Positions 1 to 5,403 of a DNA stretch of 6,194 nucleotides are shown piece after piece. This DNA comes from Eubacteriales bacterium. Its GTDB lineage: Bacteria; Bacillota; Clostridia; Oscillospirales; CAG-272. The stretch's first letter is position 1. Every line of letters begins with the position of its first letter. A model generated the notes under the pieces. That model was given only the letters and a program-made list of their open reading frames with translations, did no database searches and was not told where the DNA came from. A program made the translations under genes and the position numbers. The stretch is taken from assembly GCA_028709565.1 (NCBI GenBank), contig JAQVWU010000189.1, positions 1 to 6,194 of the forward strand, written 5' to 3'.

Positions 1-2
1 AA

Positions 3-674
3 AAATTAGGCGTATCAAGTGTGAGTTTAGGTTATTATGAACGTGAGGAGCGCGTACCTGATATCGAGGTAATGTACCACATATGCCGCTATTTTAACGT
101 GACAAGCGATTATCTTATAGGGCTAACCGATAACCGAACACCTGAAGCGGCCGCAATCGGAGACGCTACCGGGCTATCTGACTTAGCTATCGATTCGTTG
201 CAAAGGCATAAGAACAAGGGCGAACTAGACAACACCATTGACGTTATTAATTTTATTATCGAGCATAATACTCCCGGACCGAAACCTCAGGAACCGTTAT
301 ATCAAATCGGTTATGACAGAACAGCACAAGACAGATCAGACGGCATACAAGAAACTCTGCATAAATATGGTCGTGATAAGGAATTGTATGATAACGAAAT
401 GGCGGAATGGGAAAAACGCCGGATTCCTTTGTTGGAGTTTATTGCGAATTATCTTAGCTTGAATGTTACCAACAAAAAAATGTATGTTTCTAAAAGCGGA
501 TTGCTGACCGAATTATCTCCGCATTATCTCAAAACAGAAAACACAGAAAACGTTGATGATTTATTTATACAGGATGAAGTCTCGGCACGCGATTTATATG
601 AAACATGGCAGAAAAACAAGATATTAGAGCAATTGCAAAAGCTTAAAGAGGAATATATTAAATCTAAAGAATAA
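3..674 (+). CDS. Xre/Cro-CI family HTH transcriptional regulator, 5'-truncated by the window
   Basis: The reading frame is open from position 3, so the true start lies upstream. The GTG at 21 falls inside the DNA-binding domain and is not the start. The first ~45 visible residues match the second half of an HTH_3 (Xre) domain: LGVSSVSLGYYEREERVPD is the recognition-helix and turn region, and ICRYFNVTSDYLIGLTDN is the classic domain end. The remaining ~170 residues are charged and include 'GLSDLAIDSLQ', a segment type seen after the HTH in phage or element repressors. The C-terminus is Lys/Glu-rich and probably helical. I recognise no peptidase or ligand domain in it. Two TAA stops in tandem (672-677) are followed at once by a terminator. 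The gene is clearly AT-richer than the spoIIIA genes, which suggests an accessory or mobile-element origin (inference). The DNA target is unknown; the fold is near certain, the element link is not. Confidence 0.85.
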   Translation, partial: KLGVSSVSLGYYEREERVPDIEVMYHICRYFNVTSDYLIGLTDNRTPEAAAIGDATGLSDLAIDSLQRHKNKGELDNTIDVINFIIEHNTPGPKPQEPLYQIGYDRTAQDRSDGIQETLHKYGRDKELYDNEMAEWEKRRIPLLEFIANYLSLNVTNKKMYVSKSGLLTELSPHYLKTENTENVDDLFIQDEVSARDLYETWQKNKILEQLQKLKEEYIKSKE

Positions 675-683
675 TAAAAAAGG

Positions 684-730
684 ACCGGTCGGCTTTAATG
701 CATCAGAGCATAAAACTGACCGGTTTTTGT
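684..730 (+). terminator. Rho-independent terminator after the Xre gene
   Basis: ACCGGTC (684-690) pairs with GACCGGT (718-724). The stem extends inward by a G-U and a G-C pair (691-692 with 716-717). The loop holds a second small stem (ATGC with GCAT). A T-rich tract (TTTTTGTTGT) follows directly, and the stem starts about 10 bases after the stop codon. Confidence 0.85.
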
Positions 731-745
731 TGTCTTTGAAAGGTG

Positions 746-765
746 AGTTGAACAAAAGTTGAACA
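746..765. repeat. 9-bp direct repeat pair AGTTGAACA
   Basis: AGTTGAACA occurs at 746-754 and again at 757-765, so the start-to-start period is 11 bp, about one helical turn. It lies in the short spacer between the Xre-gene terminator and the tRNA terminator. It could be a small protein-binding site or a recombination scar, but nothing here decides its role. Confidence 0.5.
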
Positions 766-807
766 TTTTTATTAAAACGTGATATCAAGCTTTAATTAAG
801 ACAAAAC

Positions 808-859
808 AATAAAGGCTCGAATTACAGTTGTTTTAACTGCTTTTCAAGCCTTTTTATTG
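808..859 (-). terminator. Terminator of the leftward tRNA unit (hairpin symmetric, possibly bidirectional)
   Basis: The arms at 808-822 and 843-859 pair around AAGGCTTGAA / TTCGAGCCTT (minus-strand reading). An inner stem, CAGTT with AACTG, continues the hairpin. On the minus strand a U-rich tract (TTTATTGTTTTG) follows; on the plus strand TTTTTATTG follows. The hairpin abuts the CCA end of the tRNA at 860, the usual layout for a terminal tRNA gene. Confidence 0.75.
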
Positions 860-935
<76 letters not shown>

Positions 936-944
936 GAATGTATA

Positions 945-966
945 CCCCCAGTGTTTTGATTGGGGG
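945..966. other. G/C-tract hairpin between the tRNA remnant and tRNA-Ala
   Basis: CCCCCA (945-950) pairs with TGGGGG (961-966) around a 10-base spacer, and on the plus strand a G-T and a T-A pair can add to it. No U-run follows on either strand, so it is not a standard terminator. The C-tract at 962-966 (minus-strand reading) is the same one that could pair with the remnant's acceptor strand at 1040-1044. Confidence 0.5.
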
Positions 967-1044
967 CACGTATTAACTTGTTTAGTGACTTGAACCTGGG
1001 GTGTGTTTCTGTTTGGGTCGCTCTCCCAGCTGAGCTATACCCCC
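961..1044 (-). pseudogene. Decayed tRNA: intact 5' third, unfoldable remainder
   Basis: Reading leftward from 1044, the first 26 bases (1044-1019) match the 5' end of the neighbouring tRNA-Ala at 24 of 26 positions. They cover the acceptor 5' strand GGGGGTA and a complete D-arm (GCTC, loop AGCTGGGA, GAGC). Beyond 1018 no anticodon stem forms, and I could not place a T-stem next to an acceptor 3' strand. Two relics remain: a T-loop-like GGTTCAAGTC (minus-strand reading of 987-996), and TGCCCCC plus A (968-961), which could still pair with GGGGGTA to close an 84-nt molecule. No CCA follows. It sits about 14 bases after the predicted start site of a consensus promoter. Most likely this is a degenerated tandem tRNA-Ala copy. 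A recombination or integration scar is the alternative. The left boundary is set by the acceptor complement and is uncertain. Confidence 0.75.
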
Positions 1045-1064
1045 GTATTTTATCAACCGTGAGT

Positions 1065-1093
1065 ATTATACCCCATAATCGGACGTTTGTCAA
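1065..1093 (-). promoter_or_regulatory. Consensus sigma-A promoter of the tRNA unit
   Basis: On the minus strand the -35 is TTGACA (1093-1088), the spacer is exactly 17 bp, and the -10 is TATAAT (1070-1065). Both hexamers are perfect matches to the housekeeping consensus. Transcription would begin near 1058, about 14 bases before the tRNA remnant at 1044, and run leftward through tRNA-Ala. The AT-rich stretch just upstream (1094-1118) could act as an UP element. Confidence 0.92.
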
Positions 1094-1119
1094 GATAATA
1101 TTATAAAATTTATTTTACT

Positions 1120-1152
1120 GATTGGTTGGAGATTGGTTGGAGATTGGTTGGT
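1120..1152. repeat. Three tandem 11-bp repeats, unit GATTGGTTGGA
   Basis: GATTGGTTGGA is at 1120-1130 and 1131-1141, and GATTGGTTGGT is at 1142-1152. The array sits between the divergent tRNA promoter and the spoIIIA promoter region, about 27 bp upstream of the tRNA -35. An 11-bp period puts successive units on nearly the same helix face, which would suit a bound protein, but replication slippage alone can also produce it. Confidence 0.85.
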
Positions 1153-1184
1153 TGAGGTTGATATCAAAATCATTACGGCGGCGG

Positions 1185-1213
1185 TTATATTATAAAGGAC
1201 AGGCGAATAAAAT
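1185..1213 (+). promoter_or_regulatory. Candidate sigma-E-like promoter for the spoIIIA operon
   Basis: A possible -35 is TTATATT (1185-1191). A 14-bp spacer follows, then AATAAAAT (1206-1213), which matches 6 of 8 positions of the sigma-E -10 consensus CATACAAT. In Bacillus subtilis spoIIIA is transcribed in the mother cell by sigma-E, so such a site is expected. Transcription would start near 1220, leaving the RBS at 1242 and the ATG at 1251 in a short leader. The call rests on consensus matching by eye in an AT-rich stretch. Confidence 0.4.
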
Positions 1214-1241
1214 GAACTACATCGGAATTTTTAAATGCACC

Positions 1242-1247
1242 GGAGGT
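1242..1247 (+). promoter_or_regulatory. Ribosome binding site that sets the spoIIIAA start
   Basis: GGAGGT lies immediately before the ATG at 1251, with rather tight spacing. The in-frame upstream ATGs at 1122 and 1212 lack a comparable site. The one at 1122 lies inside the 11-bp repeats, so the longer reading frame there is not the gene. Confidence 0.75.
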
Positions 1248-1250
1248 AAG

Positions 1251-2105
1251 ATGAGAACGGTGGAGACACCTGCTAAATTTGAGTGCGTACTCAGACTGCT
1301 CCCCGAAAGGGTGCGGCGGGCGGCGGAGGACTGCGGTCCGATTGACGAAATCAGACTGAGGACAGACCGTCCGGTCTCGTTTAACGCGGGCGGCAGAAAT
1401 ATTGTCACCGACGTGGTGGTATCGGCCCAGGAACTGGACCGGGTGGTGGGATTGCTGTGCGGCGGTTCGCTGCATGCCCATGAGCGCAGTATTGCCGAGG
1501 GTTATATCGATTATATGGGCTGCCGCGTGGGAGTATGCGGAACACGCCGCATCAGTTCAATCAATATCAGAATACCCCGCTATATAAGGGGTATCGGCGG
1601 CGAACTGATGACAAGACTGGCCCGTGATAATTTCAGATACGGGACTCTGATATACTCTCCTCCCGGTATAGGTAAAACCACACTGCTGCGCGATATCGCC
1701 GCATCGGTTTCGTCCCCGCCGTATAATAAACGGGTGGCTGTCATCGATGTCCGGGGCGAGTTGTTTGACAGCGAGATGATGCGCGGCTGCACGGTCGATG
1801 TTCTGGAGGGCGTTTCCAAAGCAAAAGGAATTGAGATTGCCACCCGCACCCTTTCACCCGAGCTGATTGTCTGCGACGAGATAGGTTCTCCCGACGAGGC
1901 TGAGGCGATAATGTCGGCTCAAAACTCCGGAGTGCCGCTGCTGGCTTCGGCTCACGCGTCTTCCTGCCGGGGTCTGCTGCGCCGGCCGGCCATGCGCATG
2001 CTTGCCGAAAACGCCGTGTTCGAGTTATTCTGCGGCATACGCCGCCACGCTCATGATGAACAGTTTCAATTTGACATCCGTACAAGGAGTGAACTGCTGT
2101 GCTGA
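1251..2105 (+). CDS. spoIIIAA: SpoIIIAA, stage III sporulation ATPase
   Basis: This is the cytosolic ATPase of the SpoIIIA complex, resembling secretion-system ATPases, thought to act at the mother-cell face of the engulfed forespore. The product is 284 aa. Near the N-terminus LLPERVRRAAEDC and EIRLRTDRPV match the family opening. SINIRIPRYIRG (103-114) is the conserved segment before the ATPase core. Walker A is SPPGIGKTT (136-144), followed by LLRDIA. Walker B is LIVCDEIG (205-212). ASAHASS and LLRRP (232-246) are the usual C-terminal motifs. It is shorter than Bacillus homologues (about 307 aa), with two apparent contractions: after CGTR (95-100) and between GEL (169-171) and VDVLEG (182-187). 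The usual DERSE motif reads DVRGE. The start was chosen from the GGAGGT at 1242. It overlaps spoIIIAB by 7 bp. Confidence 0.96.
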   Translation: MRTVETPAKFECVLRLLPERVRRAAEDCGPIDEIRLRTDRPVSFNAGGRNIVTDVVVSAQELDRVVGLLCGGSLHAHERSIAEGYIDYMGCRVGVCGTRRISSINIRIPRYIRGIGGELMTRLARDNFRYGTLIYSPPGIGKTTLLRDIAASVSSPPYNKRVAVIDVRGELFDSEMMRGCTVDVLEGVSKAKGIEIATRTLSPELIVCDEIGSPDEAEAIMSAQNSGVPLLASAHASSCRGLLRRPAMRMLAENAVFELFCGIRRHAHDEQFQFDIRTRSELLC

Positions 2106-2575
2106 AATATACGGGGCTCTCCCTCATCTTTGCCGTAAGTATCCTTGTAGGGCAGGAAGCCTCCGCCATATCGCGAAGGCAGCTGCGTATGACAGAGGCG
2201 CTCATCTCACTCACGGCATATATAAAAGGTCAGATTGAATTCTTCTCCGCTCCGCTCGTCGAAATATACGGCGGTTTCTCAAACGAAACGCTCGAAAAAT
2301 GCGGGTTCATCACCGTTCTGCGCAAGGAAGGTCTTAGCGCGGCGCTGGAAGAAATCCGCCCTTCCCTGCCGCCGGACGTTTACGATTCGCTTGCAGCCTT
2401 TGCGTCGGGACTCGGAAAGAGCGTAAAGCAAAGTCAGCTTGACCTGTGCGAATATCACATCGAAGCGCTGCGCGCGTCATATACCGAACAGAAGGAAGCG
2501 CTGCCAAAAAAGACAAGACTGTATACCTCCCTGTCGGTGATGGCGGGTCTGACCGCGGTTATAATTCTGTTATAA
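2099..2575 (+). CDS. spoIIIAB: SpoIIIAB, stage III sporulation membrane protein
   Basis: The product is 158 aa, slightly shorter than typical homologues of about 170. A hydrophobic N-terminal helix (about 4-18) is followed by a long helical soluble region and a C-terminal hydrophobic segment (about 143-158) ending in VIILL, the family layout. The fold of this family is reported to resemble GspF-type membrane platform proteins of type II secretion and type IV pili, so a platform role near the SpoIIIAA ATPase is the accepted inference. The start is GTG at 2099, preceded by AAGGAG (2084-2089) at 9-base spacing. It overlaps the end of spoIIIAA, indicating translational coupling. A 50-bp gap with tandem repeats separates it from spoIIIAC. 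Confidence 0.92.
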   Translation: MLKYTGLSLIFAVSILVGQEASAISRRQLRMTEALISLTAYIKGQIEFFSAPLVEIYGGFSNETLEKCGFITVLRKEGLSAALEEIRPSLPPDVYDSLAAFASGLGKSVKQSQLDLCEYHIEALRASYTEQKEALPKKTRLYTSLSVMAGLTAVIILL

Positions 2576-2583
2576 AAATCCTA

Positions 2584-2607
2584 TATCTTAATATCTTAAT
2601 ATCTTAA
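2584..2607. repeat. Three tandem 8-bp repeats, unit TATCTTAA
   Basis: TATCTTAA is repeated perfectly at 2584-2591, 2592-2599 and 2600-2607, filling most of the gap between the spoIIIAB stop and the spoIIIAC RBS. Since 8 is not a multiple of 3 and the array is non-coding, copy-number change would alter only spacing. Confidence 0.9.
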
Positions 2608-2611
2608 TAAT

Positions 2612-2617
2612 AAAGGA
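2612..2617 (+). promoter_or_regulatory. Ribosome binding site that sets the spoIIIAC start
   Basis: AAAGGA lies 8 bases before the ATG at 2626. The in-frame ATG at 2617 overlaps this site and would have no RBS of its own, so 2626 is the better start. Confidence 0.65.
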
Positions 2618-2625
2618 TGCATGAA

Positions 2626-2820
2626 ATGGATATCAGCTTACTTTTAAAAATAGCGGGTGTCGGACTGATCGTGAGCGTTGTATTTCAGATACTGTCAAAA
2701 TCGGGCAGAGACGAACAGGCGATGCTGGTGTCCCTTGCCGGTGTGGTTATCGTGCTGCTTATGCTGGTGCGTGAAATAGCCGAGCTGCTGGACGTCATAC
2801 GCAGCCTGTTCGGCATCTGA
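2626..2820 (+). CDS. spoIIIAC: SpoIIIAC, small two-helix sporulation membrane protein
   Basis: From the ATG at 2626 the product is 64 aa (67 aa if 2617 is used). The family is about 65-68 aa and usually opens like MDISLLLKIAGVG, as here. Two hydrophobic helices (about 4-23 and 33-50) flank the polar hairpin LSKSGRDEQAM. The GRDEQA turn and the following LAGVVIVLLML are characteristic. SpoIIIAC and SpoIIIAD are paired small membrane proteins of the SpoIIIA complex, compared by others to inner-membrane export-apparatus components; the precise role is unresolved. The gene ends at 2820, and the TGA overlaps the GAGGA RBS of spoIIIAD, leaving only 8 bases between the two genes. Confidence 0.93.
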   Translation: MDISLLLKIAGVGLIVSVVFQILSKSGRDEQAMLVSLAGVVIVLLMLVREIAELLDVIRSLFGI

Positions 2821-2828
2821 GGACAGCC

Positions 2829-3221
2829 ATGGATATTGATATTTTTAAATTATGCGGAGCGGCAATCGCCTCGGTTATGCTGATAATGTTAATCAGGCAG
2901 GCGCGGGAAGAGTTTTCACCGCTCATGTCCTTCGCAGTGTGCGTTGTTCTGTTTGCCGCCGCAATAATCACGCTGCAGCCGGTTATTGCCTATATCAGGG
3001 AAATCACCTCTGACAGTCTGCTGGCGCCTTATACGGGTACACTGCTCAAGGCTTTGGGTATCGGAATGGTCACTCAGACAACCGCGGAGATATGCCGCGA
3101 CAGCGAGGAGAACGCGATTGCGGGCAAGGTGGAGTTTTTAGGCAAGGCTGAGATAGTGTTGCTGTCCCTCCCTCTGCTGGGTGAACTGCTGGACCTGGCG
3201 GGCAGGGTGATGGATGTATGA
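2829..3221 (+). CDS. spoIIIAD: SpoIIIAD, stage III sporulation membrane protein
   Basis: The product is 130 aa, close to the usual ~130 aa. It has hydrophobic segments at about 8-23, 33-57 and 107-122. The family signature is in the C-terminal half: LLKALGIGMVTQTTAEICRD (72-91), then AGKVEFLGKAEIVLLSLPLL (98-117). The pattern 'KxLGI...T...A.ICRD...A...EF.GK' is diagnostic for SpoIIIAD. It has homology to SpoIIIAC in its first part and belongs to the same membrane sub-assembly. The RBS is GAGGA (2819-2823), 5 bases before the ATG. Its stop overlaps the next start in an ATGA (3218-3221), so translation of spoIIIAE is probably coupled. Confidence 0.95.
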   Translation: MDIDIFKLCGAAIASVMLIMLIRQAREEFSPLMSFAVCVVLFAAAIITLQPVIAYIREITSDSLLAPYTGTLLKALGIGMVTQTTAEICRDSEENAIAGKVEFLGKAEIVLLSLPLLGELLDLAGRVMDV

Positions 3222-4333
3222 CACACGCCAACCTGACGTACATAAAGCGTTTTATCATAGCCGCGGCTGTTGTTTTAGTTATTTTCGGTCTGCCGGTTAA
3301 TTCATATGACCCCGGCGGCGCGATGGGGGACATACGCGTTATCATTCCCGACGAAGCGATGGAATATCTGCCCGAGAGCTTGTTTTACAGCGAAGGGGAT
3401 ACCGCATCCGACCCGGGTCTGCTGGTGCGCGCGGCGGCGTCCATGCTCAATACGGTGTTCAGACCCGTCCTCAGCGTGTTTGCCTCAATCATCGGTTTTA
3501 TAATAATAATGTCGGTATTCGCCGCCTTAAGGCAAAACATCATGAAAACCGCGCTGTCATCGGCCTTTGACTTCGTATCGACAATATGCATGGCGCTGCT
3601 GCTTTATAATGTAATGAGCGGTCTGTGGGACGAGGCCTTCGCTGCCATGGACCAGCTGAATCTGTTCATGAACGGAATGATGCCCGTCATGACCTCGCTG
3701 TATGCCGCGGGCGGACATATAACCACCGCCGCCGCGAGTAACGCCGGCATGATGGCACTGCTCACACTGTTTGAAGCTATCCTGCACTCCGCGCTGTATC
3801 CGGCGCTGCGTGTCGTTTTCGGGCTGGCATTGGTCGGCAGCGTGGGGGGAATCAATCTCGGCGGGATAACCTCCCTTGTGCGCAATACCTTTACCGTCGC
3901 GTTGTCCTTTATTATGACGTTGCTGACCGTTGTACTGGCGTACCAGACAAAACTCTCCCTAAGCGCCGACAATGTCGCCGCAAGAACGGTCAAGTTCGCG
4001 GCGGGGAGTTTTATTCCCATTGTGGGCGGAGCGGTGGGCGAAGCGGTGCGGGTGGTCATGGGAGGGCTGTCATATATTAAAACCGCCGTCGGATTTATCG
4101 CGGTGCTGGTCATTGTGCTCATCGTTCTGCCGGTAATACTGCGTCTGTTTTTATATAAGATTATCCTCGGTATTTCCTCGGGGCTGGCAAAAATTTTCGG
4201 CTGCGAACGGGAAGGCACCTTTCTTGTCGAGATGAGCGGTCTTTTAAATATAACCCTGGCTCTGCTGTCCTCGTCATCCGTCTTGTTTATATTAAATATG
4301 ACCCTGTTTATTAAATCGGCTTCAGGAGGATAA
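3218..4333 (+). CDS. spoIIIAE: SpoIIIAE, polytopic sporulation membrane protein
   Basis: The product is 371 aa (about 400 aa in Bacillus). An N-terminal hydrophobic segment (about 11-27) resembles a signal sequence. A soluble extracytoplasmic stretch of about 50 residues follows, then a run of membrane helices near 84-104, 118-134, 178-210, 222-242, 290-315 and 341-365. The most conserved family region is visible: AYQTKLSLSADNVAARTVKF (241-260) followed by FIPIVGGAVGEAV (265-277). This is the largest membrane component of the SpoIIIA complex and has been suggested to form part of a transport channel. The start is the ATG overlapping the spoIIIAD stop. No strong RBS precedes it, consistent with coupling. 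spoIIIAF begins 2 bases after its stop. Confidence 0.95.
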   Translation: MTHANLTYIKRFIIAAAVVLVIFGLPVNSYDPGGAMGDIRVIIPDEAMEYLPESLFYSEGDTASDPGLLVRAAASMLNTVFRPVLSVFASIIGFIIIMSVFAALRQNIMKTALSSAFDFVSTICMALLLYNVMSGLWDEAFAAMDQLNLFMNGMMPVMTSLYAAGGHITTAAASNAGMMALLTLFEAILHSALYPALRVVFGLALVGSVGGINLGGITSLVRNTFTVALSFIMTLLTVVLAYQTKLSLSADNVAARTVKFAAGSFIPIVGGAVGEAVRVVMGGLSYIKTAVGFIAVLVIVLIVLPVILRLFLYKIILGISSGLAKIFGCEREGTFLVEMSGLLNITLALLSSSSVLFILNMTLFIKSASGG

Positions 4334-4335
4334 AA

Positions 4336-4821
4336 ATGCGGGAAATCAACGGATATATCCTGTCTTTACTCATCGTCTCAGCCGCGGCGGGCCTGATCGG
4401 TATGCTTTCGCCGGATGAAAGTTCGGTTAGCCGCTCCGTTAAATATATCATATCGCTGGGTATAACCATAACCATGCTCGCACCCCTGAGTGAGGTTATA
4501 TACGCCCTGCCGGGTATGATTGAGCAAATAACAACCGAACCGGAAACGGAAAGTGAGGTCACACTGCCCCACGGACTGTATAGCGAAATGGCCGCTCAGT
4601 CCGCCGAAGCAATCTCCGACGCCCTGGAAAAAGAAATTGAAACCCGGTACGGCGTTCACTGCAATATCAAACTCGAACTGGATACAAGCGATTACTCAAG
4701 TATACGCATACTAGGCGCCGAGGTGCGCATAAACAAAGCGGATTCGCTGTATATTGATCTGATTACAAAACTGATTGAGAATACGCTATGCTGCGAGACC
4801 GGGTGGACGGTCATTGAATAA
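4336..4821 (+). CDS. spoIIIAF: SpoIIIAF, sporulation membrane protein with extracytoplasmic domain
   Basis: The product is 161 aa, clearly shorter than the ~206 aa of Bacillus. Two N-terminal membrane helices (about 7-24 and 36-58, LGITITMLAPLSEVIYAL) are followed by a helical linker and a C-terminal domain (about 80-161). That domain has the alternating helix and strand pattern expected of the ring-building-motif fold reported for this family: helix 81-104, then strands IKLELD (111-116) and AEVRIN (128-133), then helix 137-150. AGGAGG (4325-4330), 5 bases before the ATG, is an excellent RBS that overlaps the end of spoIIIAE. Two consecutive cysteines near the end (CC, 152-153) are notable; whether they are conserved is unknown. 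Confidence 0.93.
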   Translation: MREINGYILSLLIVSAAAGLIGMLSPDESSVSRSVKYIISLGITITMLAPLSEVIYALPGMIEQITTEPETESEVTLPHGLYSEMAAQSAEAISDALEKEIETRYGVHCNIKLELDTSDYSSIRILGAEVRINKADSLYIDLITKLIENTLCCETGWTVIE

Positions 4822-4839
4822 GGCCGATATGGAGTCAGA

Positions 4840-5313
4840 ATGAAAAGTATATATGATATCGTAACCGGCATTAAAAGCATAAAGGGGCTGCCGTTTATTC
4901 TGCTGGCGCTGGCGGCGGGTATTGTTTTTTTTATATTGGGAACCATCAATGATAAAAAACCGGAACCGGAACCGCCGGCGGAAACCGAGGACGGCGGTTA
5001 TACCGAAGAAATCGAAACAAGAGTCGGTAAATTGCTGTCGGGTATTGCCGAATGCGCCGGCGCGTCGGTTATGGTGACACTGGAAAGCGGTATCGAAAAT
5101 GTCTGGGCGCGTGATGAGAACGGCAGCGGGGGCAGTGAGTATGTCATAGTAAAAAACGGGGGTGAAACGGCAATACCCATAAAAAAACTGACGCCGAGGA
5201 TTGCGGGCATTGCCGTAGTGACAAAGGGCGCGGGAACGGAGACGAAACTGGAGGTCACACGTCTGCTGTCGGCACTTCTCGGTCTGCCTACCACGAAAAT
5301 ATATGTATGGTAA
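4840..5313 (+). CDS. spoIIIAG: SpoIIIAG, ring-forming sporulation protein (compact form)
   Basis: The product is 157 aa against about 229 aa in Bacillus subtilis. It is bitopic: a short cytoplasmic start, one membrane helix (about 17-34), a short Pro/Glu linker (KPEPEPPAETE, 40-50), then an extracytoplasmic domain. The domain shows the ring-building pattern: helix 54-71, strand ASVMVTLES, an extended strand-rich insertion (86-117, VWARDENGSGG.EYVIVKNG), strand GIAVVTKGA, helix 134-147, and the terminal strand TKIYVW. SpoIIIAG of B. subtilis forms a large ring in the intermembrane space, and the insertion corresponds in position to its beta-rich element. The shortening is mostly in the linker region. 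GGAG (4831-4834) is the RBS. A 106-bp gap follows, the largest in the operon. Confidence 0.92.
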   Translation: MKSIYDIVTGIKSIKGLPFILLALAAGIVFFILGTINDKKPEPEPPAETEDGGYTEEIETRVGKLLSGIAECAGASVMVTLESGIENVWARDENGSGGSEYVIVKNGGETAIPIKKLTPRIAGIAVVTKGAGTETKLEVTRLLSALLGLPTTKIYVW

Positions 5314-5326
5314 AGAAGCTATGGGC

Positions 5327-5355
5327 GAATATTTTACAGTAAAGCCGAATATAAA
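5327..5355 (+). promoter_or_regulatory. Candidate sigma-E-like promoter before spoIIIAH
   Basis: GAATATT (5327-5333) fits the sigma-E -35 pattern (G/T, A/C, then ATATT). A 14-bp spacer leads to AATATAAA (5348-5355), 5 of 8 against CATACAAT. Spacing and the first -10 bases are the same as in the candidate before spoIIIAA. The surroundings are AT-rich, so chance matches are likely; this is tentative. Confidence 0.28.
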
Positions 5356-5367
5356 TTAAACAACAAT

Positions 5368-5403
5368 AATATAAGCAATATAAATAATATAAACAATATA
5401 CGG
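5368..5403. repeat. Four tandem 9-bp repeats, unit AATATAARY-like
   Basis: The units are AATATAAGC (5368-5376), AATATAAAT (5377-5385), AATATAAAC (5386-5394) and AATATACGG (5395-5403). A further isolated AATATAAAT sits at 5348-5356. The array runs directly up to the spoIIIAH RBS AAAGAGG (5404-5410). Confidence 0.8.

Noticed and set aside
238..462. 74-codon + strand frame within the Xre gene
   Set aside because: It overlaps the better-supported Xre frame, has no RBS and has no recognisable content.
945..966. Rho-independent terminator between the two tRNA copies
   Set aside because: The hairpin is GC-rich but has no following U-run on either strand, and stopping there would prevent expression of the intact tRNA-Ala.
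1122..1250. In-frame upstream extension of spoIIIAA
   Set aside because: It begins inside the 11-bp tandem repeats, lacks an RBS, has no match to the family N-terminus, and would overlap the candidate sigma-E promoter.
1741..2214. 157-codon open frame on the minus strand
   Set aside because: It lies antisense to spoIIIAA and spoIIIAB, both of which have clear family motifs. Its translation is rich in Arg, Pro and Ser and looks like a shadow of GC-rich codons.
3604..4218. 204-codon open frame on the minus strand
   Set aside because: It is fully antisense to the conserved core of spoIIIAE. Its composition (Thr, Pro, Ala, Ser) is the complement of membrane-helix codons, and no family is recognisable.
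5368..5403. CRISPR-like or iteron array
   Set aside because: The units are 9 bp, contiguous, without spacers, and AT-only over most of their length. This is a simple tandem repeat.
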